Part shown: piece by piece, positions 11,576 to 20,875 of the stretch | Numbering within the stretch: the stretch's first letter is position 1 | How the letters are laid out: every line of letters starts with the position of its first letter | Origin: Emydura subglobosa | Lineage: Eukaryota > Chordata > Testudines > Chelidae | Length of the DNA stretch: 64,000 nucleotides | Reading direction: 5' to 3' | Assembly: GCA_007922225.1 (NCBI GenBank) | Contig: ML679971.1 | Coordinates: 1,573,521 to 1,637,520, forward strand | Notes under the pieces: generated by a model | Seen by the model: only the letters and a program-made list of their open reading frames with translations | The model's database searches: none | What the model was told of the DNA's origin: nothing | Translations under genes and position numbers: made by a program

Positions 11576-11744
11576 GATTTTGAAATGTAGCTTATTCCCA
11601 CATATTTTTAAAGAGTTGTTAACTATGAATCTTAAGTTATTGCCACAGAAATATCAAGAATTAACTCCTTCACTGCTGACCATTGTACCTGAAACTGAGC
11701 AAATGTATTTGGAAGCACCTGACCCTTCTTGGTATTCTCTTCAG
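11576..11744 (+). CDS. Low-confidence candidate internal exon, function unknown
   Basis: The left border has a pyrimidine-rich tract ending tatttatcttcctag, a good splice-acceptor sequence, and the right border is cttcag/gtgaaag, a good donor. Between them one frame stays open for 56 codons and ends exactly on a codon boundary at the donor. The translation includes KYQELTPSLLTIVPETE and YLEAPDPSWYSLQ, with ordinary amino-acid usage, but I recognise no domain. No neighbouring exon was found in the window. It could be an exon of an unknown gene, a decayed transposase fragment or chance. The strand choice rests only on the splice borders. Confidence 0.2.
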
Positions 11745-12176
11745 GTGAAAGTTTGTTCTATCTAGGAGTTATGAATATAGCTGAATATTTTATTATTATT
11801 TACTTATTTTCCAGGTAGTTCAGATACATCCAACTATCCATAAAATTTAGAAGGAAAATGACATTACATCATTTTTATTGCCATCAGCTAAAGAATGAAT
11901 TCCCACAGTGCGGCTCGAGGGGTTTTCTGGGTTGTCTTTTTTTTTTTTTTCCCCTTCACTTTCCTTTCCTTCATTAATATTTAATTTTAAACTTACCAAG
12001 GCAAAACTGAATACATAACAATCAAGATTATTCTTCACAGGTCAAAATTCACGTCTAATTTTAAATTCACTGCAGTGGAAGCTGGTGATGGTTTCAGAGG
12101 GTGAATATTTATTTTGTGGGATCTGATCTTTAGTACACGTAATCAACAGCCAGATAAGGTCATTGCTACTGACTCT
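11745..12176. other. No gene recognised
   Basis: AT-rich sequence with a T run near 11940. The minus-strand frame at 11847-12038 is composed largely of lysine and serine codons from A-rich DNA and is taken as chance. Confidence 0.3.
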
Positions 12177-12254
12177 GGGCTAGATCTTCAGCTGATGTAA
12201 ATTGGCGTTGATCCATTTAAAGTAATGAAGTTACACCAGCTGAGGATCTGGCTC
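12177..12254. repeat. Palindromic MITE, 'ggatctgg' family
   Basis: Left end gggctagatcttcagctgat and right end ttacaccagctgaggatctg are imperfect inverted repeats, with the gtgtaa/ttacac step typical of this family. Related copies are at 401-482 and 37049-37132. A CR1 tail begins only 4 bp to the right. Confidence 0.7.
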
Positions 12255-12258
12255 ATTC

Positions 12259-12368
12259 AATCATAGAATCATATAATCGTAGAGGATTAGGGATGGAAGG
12301 GACCTCAGGAGGTCATCTAGTCCAAACCCCTGCTCAAATCAGGACCAACCCCAAGTATCGAGAAATAC
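12259..12368 (-). mobile_element. CR1 3'-end fragment
   Basis: tcatagaatcatataatcg, then ggaagggacctcaggaggtc and atctagtccaaacccctgct is the conserved CR1 3' untranslated end read in reverse. The fragment is about 110 bp, a severe 5' truncation typical of CR1. Confidence 0.85.
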
Positions 12369-12904
12369 TTCACTCCATAGCTAGTCCCATACAAATCAAT
12401 TCTCCTCCCCTTTTCCTCTGCAAGAGAGACAGAGGTTGTTCTATCCAATAAGGCTCTCACATGGGTTGATGTTATCTAAGCTTGGTCTCTCTCTAAAAGT
12501 GAATAATTTTTCCAGAGCTCTTGATGCAAAATATTTCAGCTAATTTTGAGTATAACCATACTTTTTTTACACAAAATAATCTTGTGGTGTTTAATTATGG
12601 TTCTACAGCTGAGACAGATGTGGGCTGAATGTTACAATTTAGCAGGGAAATAGCCCCCATTTTTGGTGGCTGAATGAAAAATTGCTTTGATTTGACTAAG
12701 TTACTGAGTTTTTTTTTTTTAAATCATATAATGAGCATGTGCAGTAACTTTGGTGTGAGTCTTCAAAGAGACTCCTCAAAGAATAAGGTAGTACGGGTTG
12801 CACAACCTGGTCCCAGATGATTATCAGCCCACATTGATACATTCTCACCTTATCAGTTGAACAGATTCTTAAACAAGGGTTCTCCAGGACCTCTTACTAT
12901 GTAT
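12369..12904. other. No gene recognised
   Basis: Unique-looking sequence with short T runs. No coding or repeat signal that I can support. Confidence 0.3.
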
Positions 12905-13021
12905 CAGATTCTGCCATCTTTACTGTGTGTAGTATTTTACTCCAAGAGTAGCTCTACTGAAATCAGTGGACTCCTTCAGGTGCAAGGTATTATTCAATGT
13001 TATTAAGGTTGGCAGAATCTG
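12905..13021. repeat. Palindromic MITE, 'cagattctgcca' type
   Basis: The left end cagattctgccatctttact is mirrored at the right by ggttggcagaatctg. The middle carries tactccaagagtagctctac and ctactgaaatcagtgga. Imperfect hairpin of about 117 bp. Confidence 0.6.
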
Positions 13022-13121
13022 TGCTCCATGTTTTTCAGCATACATCATCTTTAGCTGCACATTATGGGTCTCATCCACTACTCACTAATGTCAATGAGGC
13101 TTTAGATCAGGCCCATTTATC

Positions 13122-13406
13122 CAGTGTTGCCAGGTCTCACCATTTTATCATTAATCTAAAACTATTTCATGCTTCTCTTAAAACCCGAGCTCCTGGAGTC
13201 AGGTGATTACTTGATAATCTCGGCTTTCATTTAAAAAAGAAATCCTTGCTTTCATGGTTGCAGAGAAAAATTTGCAATGTGAACCCTAAAGGCTACAACA
13301 ACACAAGACAATAAAATCTCAAAAGTTATTATATTTAAAAATAGATTTTTTTTTTTAAATAGGGCTAACTTCTGACTTTTTAAAATGCTTGGTATTGGCA
13401 GCACTG
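13122..13406. mobile_element. hAT-like MITE with CAGTGTTGCCA ends
   Basis: The left terminus CAGTGTTGCCA and the right terminus TGGCAGCACTG form an 11 bp inverted repeat with one mismatch. The 285 bp interior includes tctcaccattttatc, gagctcctggagtcaggtga and ttcatggttgcagagaaaaa, which I associate with a recurrent turtle MITE. A related fragment lies at 27478-27722. A clean 8 bp flanking duplication is not visible, so the copy is old. Confidence 0.7.
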
Positions 13407-13917
13407 ACAAACTGATGAAGAAGATAAATGCAAAAGTTAATACATATGTTTGGTATGGGCTAAGTTGTAAAACTGAACTCCTTCCTCAGCTTAGTGAGAA
13501 TTTAATTACCAATTACCACGGGCTGGATCGTAGAAACAGTTGCTGATCAAGGTGAATAAAAGATTTACAGTCTGCTCCTTTTTGATTCTTTTAAAGTTGA
13601 TAAAGCAGTCAACTCAAAAACTAGCTTTCACTCAGTCACTAAAAGACCTCCTCAATGAGGGCTGCTTTCATGTCGAATTGGAACTTTCAGATCCTAGACA
13701 TCTCAGCTGCAGAGCTGTTCAATTAAATACGACACAATTTATGTTTAATAGTAGCAAAAGTGTTTTATTCCCCTGCCCCAAAGTTATTTAATCAAAATGG
13801 ACTGAAACTCTTTGGATCAGTCTTTCAAAAAAAAAAAAAAACATTCACCCATAGGCAGTGACCAAGGTTAAAAAAATGTTGGTCTTTATAAATCAAAAGC
13901 CTTCTTAGACAGAAGTG
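13407..13917. other. No gene recognised
   Basis: Unclassified sequence with an A run near 13829-13842. The plus-strand frame at 13540-13791 has no recognisable domain and an A/T-driven composition. Confidence 0.3.
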
Positions 13918-13994
13918 CCTAGATCCTCAGAGCTATTTGGGTGCCTAACTCCCAATGGGAGTTAGCTGCCCAAATACCTTTGAGGATTTGAGCC
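13918..13994. repeat. Palindromic MITE, 'gcctaactccca' family
   Basis: The left arm cctagatcctcagagctatt with ggtgcctaactccca pairs with the right arm tgggagttagctgccc and tacctttgaggatttg. A near-complete hairpin of 77 bp. A second copy starts 125 bp downstream at 14119. Confidence 0.75.
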
Positions 13995-14118
13995 AAGAAC
14001 CTTTCTTTTCAGGAAAAAATAAAAGGTATTACACTGAGAGAGCTGGATTCTGTTCTCATTTATACTGGTGTAAATACAACATAACTACACTGATTGTAAT
14101 TGAGTTATTCTGAATTTA

Positions 14119-14189
14119 GGCCCAGACCCTTGAAGGTATTTCGGCACCTAACTCCCATAGGTGCCTAGATACCTTTGAGGATTTGGGCC
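14119..14189. repeat. Palindromic MITE, 'gcctaactccca' family
   Basis: ggcccagacccttgaaggta with tcggcacctaactccc pairs with ggtgcctagatacctttgag and gatttgggcc. Same family as 13918-13994, same orientation-neutral hairpin. Confidence 0.75.
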
Positions 14190-14193
14190 TTAT

Positions 14194-14264
14194 GGCCTGA
14201 TCCAAATCCCATTAAAATCAATGTGAACCTTTCCACTGACTTCGCTGGGCTTTGCATTAGGTCC
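14194..14264. repeat. Palindromic MITE, 'ggcctgatcc' family
   Basis: ggcctgatccaaatcccatt on the left faces gctgggctttgcattaggtc on the right. It sits 4 bp beyond the previous hairpin. A better preserved copy is at 31420-31489. Confidence 0.65.
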
Positions 14265-15160
14265 TTGCACCAGTGTTACTAAGAGGAGATTAAGGCTGAA
14301 ACACAAAGATGTGCTCTTCAGACATAAAGCAGGTGACCCAAAACCTATTGCCAAATGATATCACTCAGTAATATGGGGCCTGAGGGAAAATGGCCCGCAC
14401 AGCGACTGCATTTGAAATTGTCAGATTGATTCACTGTTTGAACAGCACTGAGCCTTCAGTCCGGGTGGCTGATGCCACTTAAGAAGCAGGTGCTCTTCTT
14501 TCTAATATTTTGGGCTTTTGTTTCTGTGCTGGGGATTTGTTTGGAAAAAAAAATTAGCATTAGGGTTCTGTCTCAATTTATCCAAACCCAGCCTTCCCCT
14601 TACTCCCCCTTCATCTCCAGCTATCCCTGTCATCATTTCCAGTGTGGAATCAGCTAAGTACAGCAGTGGCTACGGGTCAGAAGAGAGCAGACTCTGTTAA
14701 TATATTATAGTAAGTGATGATGTTGGGTAATTCCTTATCTGCCCTGAGGGTGTGCTAGTCCCACAGGGGTCAGCTGCATTGTCTTTGTTATTCTTTGTGT
14801 GATGCCACTCAGAGAATTGATATGGCAGCACCATAAGGGGTTTTATTAGTATGCAAGTGATACCTTGACCATCTCTCTTGATGGCAATCTCTCTTGATGG
14901 CAATTCATCTCTTAACAGTTATGCTATCCGCTGGAAAAACAAGTCGAGCCTCAGCCCCCAGCAGGCAGAGGTATTGCTTGTGGGTAAGAGGAAATGCTTG
15001 GAGAGTGCCTTTGTTACTGCACCAAACAGGAAGTTTTTTGAGGTTCAGAAAGTTTGGGTTTTTATCAGATGCTGTTTCTTCTGCTGCCCCACATGTCAGC
15101 AGATGCCAGGCCCTGCAAAAAGCTGAAGGGCTTGCTGAGTCAGTGAGGACTCTGGTAATG
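14265..15160. other. No gene recognised; short tandem duplication
   Basis: No gene. A 16 bp unit, atctctcttgatggca, is repeated head to tail at 14871-14886 and 14887-14902. Overlapping open frames of 60-112 codons are in conflict with each other and lack known motifs. Confidence 0.35.
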
Positions 15161-15164
15161 ATAC

Positions 15165-15357
15165 CCAGCTTTCACATCACATTTCTAAAGTCCAGAGCTT
15201 CAAACATTTTACAAAGAAAGGTATCCTTATAATACAGATGGAGAAACCAAGGCACAGAAAAATGAAGCAACTTTCTCCGGGTCAGCGGAAAACCCAGAAA
15301 TAGAACCCAAATCTCTGGACTCCCAAGCCAATATCCTATTTAGTGGACTATGCCAGC
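15165..15357 (-). repeat. MIR/CORE-SINE copy
   Basis: Antisense MIR order: ataatacagatggagaaacc, aaggcacagaaaaatgaagc, gggtcagcggaaaaccc, agaacccaaatctctggact and the terminal ccaatatcctatttagtgga. Moderately diverged and close to full length. Confidence 0.7.
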
Positions 15358-16074
15358 ATTGTTCATTCAGTATAAGGGGAAGTGGGAGTAGGCCTCAAGA
15401 GAAGGAGGAATCTAGGACAGATAAATCCTAAAATAGGACAATAAAGCCTGGGTAGAAAGCGTAGGCTGGAGTTTGTGTTTAATTTAAATTGCTTACAGAA
15501 TATAGGGCCCTAGAAGAAGGACTCTTTCACTTTGTCTAGCGTTGTCAGAGCAAGGTGGGTACTCAGCGATGACTATTTCCTGCTCTCCACAAGACTGGAA
15601 GCAAAAGTGCTAGACTACCGTGATAACGCATGTTCTGGGAAGACTTCTAGGCCAGTTTTGCAGACCAAATGGCTTTTATCTTTTACTTAGAATTTTTGGA
15701 TACCATTAAAAATAGAAGTTAGATGTTTTGCAGAGGTGTAAAAAGAAAAGCTTCAAATTGCTTGCGATCTAATATTAAACACAATCCAGTAAGAGGGTGA
15801 TAGGATTAAGAACACACAGCAACTCAGTTTTCCCTTGCACACACCTTGAGGTCCTGTTATTACTTTCAGTTTAAACTCCTGATAATAATTTTATGCAAAC
15901 ACCCCCACACAAACCTCCACAACTCCTACGTACACCAAATCTGAATTTGAGCTAGGGAGCTGCTAAACCAAAATGCCACCTATTCTGCCCAGTCTCACAA
16001 GTAACAGTAGCCTCTGTTATGACTGTATGTTGTTTTTTCGTTTGTATTCTGGAGCCTATTTGCCTTCTGAAATC
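15358..16074. other. No gene recognised
   Basis: Unclassified sequence between a MIR and a DNA transposon. No coding signal. Confidence 0.3.
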
Positions 16075-16076
16075 TA

Positions 16077-16461
16077 AGGCCTTATCTAAACTAGAAAGTT
16101 TTATCGAGAAAAGCTTTGCCGGCATACGGCCCCCGCTGTAATTAAATCGCTATTGCGTTTCTTCACTGTCTCCTTCTGTCAGTGGATTACATTCACACTG
16201 TTAGCTCCTTTGTCGACAAAGTGAGCTGTTGGTAGCTATTCCACTGTGCAACTGCACGCGGGGTGCATTGGGAAGTGTTTGCAATGCCTCAGGGGCCAGG
16301 CACAGCGTCACATGATGAAGGTCTCTGAATCCCATCGTTCTATGGGCATCCTACTAGTTTGACAGCCGCTTTTCCACTGCCCTGTCAGCCATGCTGACAC
16401 TGCTGAACACAAGCACACAAAGCCCACAGAAGTGGGGGGAGGGAGGAGAGTGAGTGAGTGA

Positions 16462-16493
<32 letters not shown>

Positions 16494-17326
16494 TACACAT
16501 ACAGAGCAGGGCCCCCACATGGGGGGGGGGGAAAGGGTACACTTTACCGGGTCCCAGAGACCCTGGGGAGCCCGGTCCAGGATACAACCCCCGTCGGTAT
16601 GTGTGTGTGGTAGGAGGCCTGTGTTACAAGTTTGTACTGGACCCCAAAAAATTATGCTTGGGCCCTGACAGAGAGACAGACAGACAGCCTGTGTGGGGGA
16701 CAGTGAGTGTGCCTGCACTCCGCCTGTCTCTTTAACTTCAGACAGCAACAGCTGGAGGCAACCAATCCCAAGGCAGAAGCTGCTACACAGACAGCTCATA
16801 GCTGGCATCCCTCGTTCCCCCACCCCCCCTCAGAGAGACCGTGGGTGCACCGGTGGGGGCGGTGGCGGGGAGAGGGACACAGCCCCCACCTCCCTCCCTG
16901 GCTCTGCACAGAAGGAGTTACACCCCTCCCCTGTAGCTTAGGGCGGGCAGGATAGAACTGTGTTTGCTGAGCTGTGGAGTGAGCGCCACAGTGAGTTAAC
17001 TTGAAAACTTTCTGGGGCTTTGACAGAGGAGGGGCGGAGGCTGACGGCTGCAAACTGTTTACCAGAGCGGTCTCAGGATGGCATGCTGGGATAATTGGGA
17101 GACTATTTTTAGCGATATAACCTAAGGGCAGTATCTACACACGTGCTTTTTTGCAAAAAAAACTTTGCTGAAAAAGGCTCTACATCTCTTGTCTAGGTGG
17201 TTTTATTTTGTTGACAAAACAGGGCAGTTTTGTCGACAAAAGGATCATTGCAGTGTGTACACCAGGGTTGTTTTGTCGACAAAAGGTGACTTTTCTCGAC
17301 AAAACTCTCTACTGTAGACCTGGCCT
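16077..17326. mobile_element. 1.25 kb terminal-inverted-repeat DNA transposon with GTCGAC-rich ends
   Basis: The left end aggccttatctaaactagaa faces a right end that reads, in reverse complement, aggccaggtctacagtagag, and TA flanks both (16075-16076, 17327-17328). The arms continue inward with agttttatcgagaaaag at the left and its counterpart at the right. The ends carry palindromes: CTTTGTCGACAAAG at 16208-16221, and TTTTGTCGACAAAA at 17228-17241 and again at 17271-17284. These could be sub-terminal transposase-binding sites. The interior is GC-rich and contains GT/GA microsatellite (16446-16493). Open frames inside, including a 171-codon one on the minus strand, are low-complexity and carry no transposase motif, so this is a non-autonomous copy. 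Confidence 0.75.
16446..16493. repeat. (TGAG/GT/GA)n microsatellite
   Basis: A run of tgag units passes into alternating gt and then ga dinucleotides. It lies inside the larger inverted-repeat transposon and explains the histidine/threonine-rich open frame on the opposite strand. Confidence 0.9.
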
Positions 17327-17407
17327 TAATTTAGTGACTGTTTGCATACCGATGGCATTCTGTCTGAATAATTAGTTTAGCATTTCTCCACAGCATCAAA
17401 CACCGAG

Positions 17408-17474
17408 AGCCTGATCCCGCTCACTGCATTACTTCATTGAGTTATACCAGTGTAACACAGGGAAGAATCAGGCC
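17408..17474. repeat. Decayed palindromic MITE
   Basis: gcctgatcccgctcactgca on the left and gaagaatcaggcc on the right are weakly inverted, with gttataccagtgtaa near the centre, as in other palindromic families of this window. Confidence 0.4.
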
Positions 17475-18170
17475 TGAAAAATATACCCAGCACCCAGATT
17501 CAGGGGACCTCACTGATTCCACCTGAAACAGGATTGGGTTGTGAGCTTTCCCTGTGATTGAATCCTTAGGCACAGTGAGTAAGTGAGAGAACTGTCAGCG
17601 AACTAAACATCCTGAAAAGGGGACTCAAAAGAGAATATACGTGCCATAAGGACTTTGCCACTTGCATAAGTACTGATTTTAAAAAAGATGCCATTCTCCC
17701 AACATGTGTAACACACAGTTCTGACTGGCTATCCTGACAGCTGATTGAACTGTCTTAATCTTGAGAGCTCCATAATTTTCTTCCACGCTTTTCCCCCGCT
17801 TTCCCCTTACCACTTATGCTCTTTTTCTTTCTAACCTGAAAGCAACATTAATAATGACTAGACTTCCTTTTAATTTAAAAAAAGAGTGCTAAATAACCTC
17901 TTGTGTGCAGGATATTTATTGCTTTAGGGCACAATCTGTCGCAGTACAGTTATAAGTGTTGCTAAGGTACCTATTGTCATTATATATGCCTCAGAAAAGG
18001 CGTTCTGTCTTGTTTCTTTTCTGTGAACATGGGGATTTATTGATAATACTAATCTTGTTTGCTAGTTACAGTGCTAGTAAGTCAAACGTATTTATAGAAA
18101 GAGAGAGAATCTCTCTTCCCAAATTTTTGTTGCAATTTCTCACATCATAAATCATCTTCATTTGCGCTTG
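17475..18170. other. No gene recognised
   Basis: AT-rich unique sequence without supported features. Confidence 0.3.
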
Positions 18171-18171
18171 C

Positions 18172-18322
18172 AGTTTGAGAAACTCTGAATGCTTCACAAG
18201 TCTGTATTAAGCCCCACGATTGCCCCATAAGGTGGTTATTTGGACACCTGTTTTACAGTGTGCGGAAACTGAGGCACAGAGCAGTGCATCTAACTTCACT
18301 CAGCTCACAGCGAGGCCTGATC
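18172..18322 (-). repeat. MIR fragment
   Basis: ctgaatgcttcacaagtctg, ttttacagtgtgcggaaact and gaggcacagagcagtgca with a trailing ctcagctcacagcgag give the antisense MIR order. Incomplete at the right. Confidence 0.55.
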
Positions 18323-18469
18323 CTTATTATTAATCACATTTATTATTAGTGCTTAAGAACCTATCAAGAACTGGACTCAAAAAGTTCAGAAAACAGAAGG
18401 CAGACCCACAAAAATCTTGAGGTTTTTTTTAAAAGATATTGTATGTTTTGTTCCATCTTAGATTTTGTT

Positions 18470-19065
18470 TAAATTTCCCCCCACCCAGCCTCAGAGTGTG
18501 TGTGACAATACACTTGGGAGAGCTGGCAATTTTGGCTCCCGCTGCAGGAACTTTCTGCCTGATTGTGCGGAACTTCCAGCTTTTGTGCCCTTCCCATCTG
18601 CATATCCCCCTGTGCCACGATTAATTATGCACCCTCCCATCTGTCTTCCCCCAGCCTCCAGGTCTGCCCCGCCTGCAGATCCAGGAGGTCTTCACCTCAT
18701 CTCCCAGGTCTGGGGGGAAGGGGTGCAGTTCTCCTTTTCCCAGGTGTGGTGTCGCAGGGATGGAGAGTGGAGCAGGCTGACTCACTTTTTACAGGAGTAG
18801 AGAGGGGAGGTGAGAGTAAGGCTGTTGGGTCTCTTTCAGCTCTCTCCTGTGAAATGGTGTGGGATGCCCCCTCTCCCTCCCACCATCCCCTAACCAAAAA
18901 CTCCTCTAGGCTGCTGAGACGCTGGGAGGGGGAAGCTCATCTGGCTTCCTGCAGCAGTCTTCTAATGGGCTGCTTCTTCCCTAGGCAGGCTGGAACTAAA
19001 TCAGGCAAGAGATGGCCACCCTGGTTTGCTCCCTGACTTCAGGGGGAGCAGTACTGAGCTCTGAA
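18470..19065. other. GC-rich segment of unknown nature
   Basis: This stretch is clearly more GC-rich than its surroundings and has C-rich blocks, with few CpG. One plus-strand frame stays open for 157 codons (18563-19036), but two other frames are open across the same DNA and the translation is rich in serine, proline and glycine without any domain. I see no promoter elements. It could be an old repeat or a non-coding exon; I do not call a gene. Confidence 0.3.
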
Positions 19066-19439
19066 CAGCAAAACTGGGAACTGAACGTCATAACCCCTGC
19101 TTATTTTACTCTGGTTTGGCCAGATGCTGCTGTCCTTCCTTGTGCTGATTAGTACCTTACTCCATAAGCAGTGCCATTAGCACAGGGAGAATGAGGGGCA
19201 AACAGAGCCCTTGGTACGGGGGCATGGGGACACAGGCAGAACGTAGAGCCCCTGGCAATGGCAGGGAGTCCCTTAAACAGAGGGGGATGGGAGGGCGGTG
19301 CACAGGGATTTTGTGGGGGAGAATGGAGGGTTGCAAGGAGGCTTTGATGTGTGCAGTGTTCTCAGACTACAGAGACAGCAGCGCGTGCGACCCTCTAGGG
19401 GTAATAACACCCAGATCATTGGGCTAGATTACGCAACTC

Positions 19440-19660
19440 TCAGCTGACTCACATGGGGCCAGATTTCATCACCGGTACTCTGAGTAGTACCATTGAAACC
19501 AGTACTAAGGCTCCAACCCAGAGAAATACCTAAACTGGTGCTGAATGTTAATAGAATAGAATAGAACAGAACAGAATAGCTCATGAATAATCTCTTTGAA
19601 GTCAATGGGACTACTGTCATACTCAGAGTTAAGCACATGTTTGCTGGATTTAGACCTAAT
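19440..19660. repeat. Decayed palindromic MITE with internal (AGAAT)n
   Basis: ggggccagatttcatcaccg with tactctgagtagtaccattg on the left is echoed by gaagtcaatgggactactgt and tactcagagtta on the right. An agaat/agaac simple repeat (19551-19579) sits in the loop. Consistent with one of the actact/agtagt palindromic families. Confidence 0.45.
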
Positions 19661-20490
19661 TCACTACTATCTGAATATTGCTATTTGGAGCCAGTTTGGC
19701 AGTAACTTCATTGGGTCTTACTGTTCTAATATCCCCAAGTATGTGACTGGAGATTTCTGCTCAGAAACAACTGGCACCATATTTCCCATTGTTACGGACC
19801 AAAGTGGTGCTAAACCACTTTCAGAGCCTAATCCTAACCACTCTAGTGAGCAGCTCATACAGAGAGCTATATGGATGTCAAGTGGGGTGGGGTCAGGGTT
19901 GTAAAGCCAGGCCGTCTCTTTGTATTGCAGTCAACTTTATTTGCATCACAGTCCTCCTGATGGAACTTCTCAGCTGGTGCCACTGTGAAGCCACAGAGAG
20001 AGATGCAAAAGCAAACTCTGCTCAGTGCACTTTTCAGATTGAATTGACATCCTAGTTGGCTAAAAGTGATTATTCTGAAACCGCCCCCTTCCCTCCCCAG
20101 TGGATCACAGACCTGAAGTAGTGGAAGTGCTTCCTTTCCTCTACTAAATAAACTGCAATTTGGGCCCATAAACCCTACATTTTACTGGAGCTTGGGTTAA
20201 TTACTACTACTTGGGTTAATTATTACTAATTACTGTTTACTCTTCTGATAAGGTTTTCTCCAAAATCTTAAATAAAAATGAACACCCTACTTTGTTTCAC
20301 TGTTAGACTCTTGATTATTACTATTACTGTTACTTGTATTACAATAGTGCCAATTGTCCATGAAAAGCAGACACTTTCCACAGAAAATTCCGTTTAGTCA
20401 AGAAAACCAAAAAAACAATGTTGACAGAAAAATTCTGATCAGCCCTCATACACACCCATGGGAAGAGACAGCCTGAAGATCTTATCATCT
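19661..20490. other. No gene; AT-rich repeat trace at 20345-20440
   Basis: No coding signal. 20345-20440 contains tttccacagaaaattccg and acagaaaaattctgatcagc, a fragment of the AT-rich palindromic repeat. Near 20190-20230 acttgggttaattactacta is locally repeated. Confidence 0.35.
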
Positions 20491-20494
20491 GAAT

Positions 20495-20875
20495 AACCAT
20501 GACAAAAAAGGAAGTATTATTATCTTCAACTTACAGATAAGGGACTGAGGCAAAGAAAGACTAAAGACCAGATTTTCATAAGAACACACTGCACTGGGGT
20601 GCTGAAAATCTGTCCTGAAGCGTCACAACAGGAGCTGCTGAATCCTGACCACTTTTGAAAATCGAGCCTTTTATTATCTATCTAAGTGGAAGCGGATCTC
20701 TTTGAAAATCTGGCTCCAATTGTGGGTGCTGTTAAGCCCTAGGAAAAACCTGGCCCTAAATGACTCAGCCAGGGTCATATAAGAAATCTATGGCACCACC
20801 ACCACTGCCAATTGAACCTACATTACTCAAATTCCATTTCTGTGTCTTAACCACAAGCCTGTCCTTCCTGCCTAT
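20495..20875 (-). repeat. MIR copy split by a MITE
   Basis: The left part (20495-20565) has tatcttcaacttacagataa and gggactgaggcaaagaaaga. The right part (20756-20875) resumes with aaatgactcagccagggtca, tataagaaatctatggc, attgaacctacattactc and gtgtcttaaccacaagcc. Together they make a nearly complete antisense MIR. The two parts are separated by a 190 bp insert (20566-20755). Confidence 0.65.
20566..20755. mobile_element. 190 bp MITE inserted in a MIR, probable 5 bp target duplication
   Basis: The left end gaccagattttcat and the right end, read in reverse complement as ggccaggtttttcc, are short imperfect inverted repeats. CTAAA occurs on both sides (20561-20565 and 20756-20760), and removing the insert plus one CTAAA restores MIR continuity. 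Internal text ccacttttgaaaatcgagcc and tttgaaaatctggctcc is of the gaaaatc/gattttc palindromic type. Confidence 0.6.

Noticed and set aside
16308..16823. 171-codon minus-strand open frame
   Set aside because: It lies inside the inverted-repeat transposon and crosses a GT/GA microsatellite, which creates the histidine/threonine and serine/leucine runs. No transposase motif.
18563..19036. 157-codon plus-strand open frame
   Set aside because: It sits in a GC-rich block where other frames are also open. Composition is serine/proline/glycine-rich with no domain.
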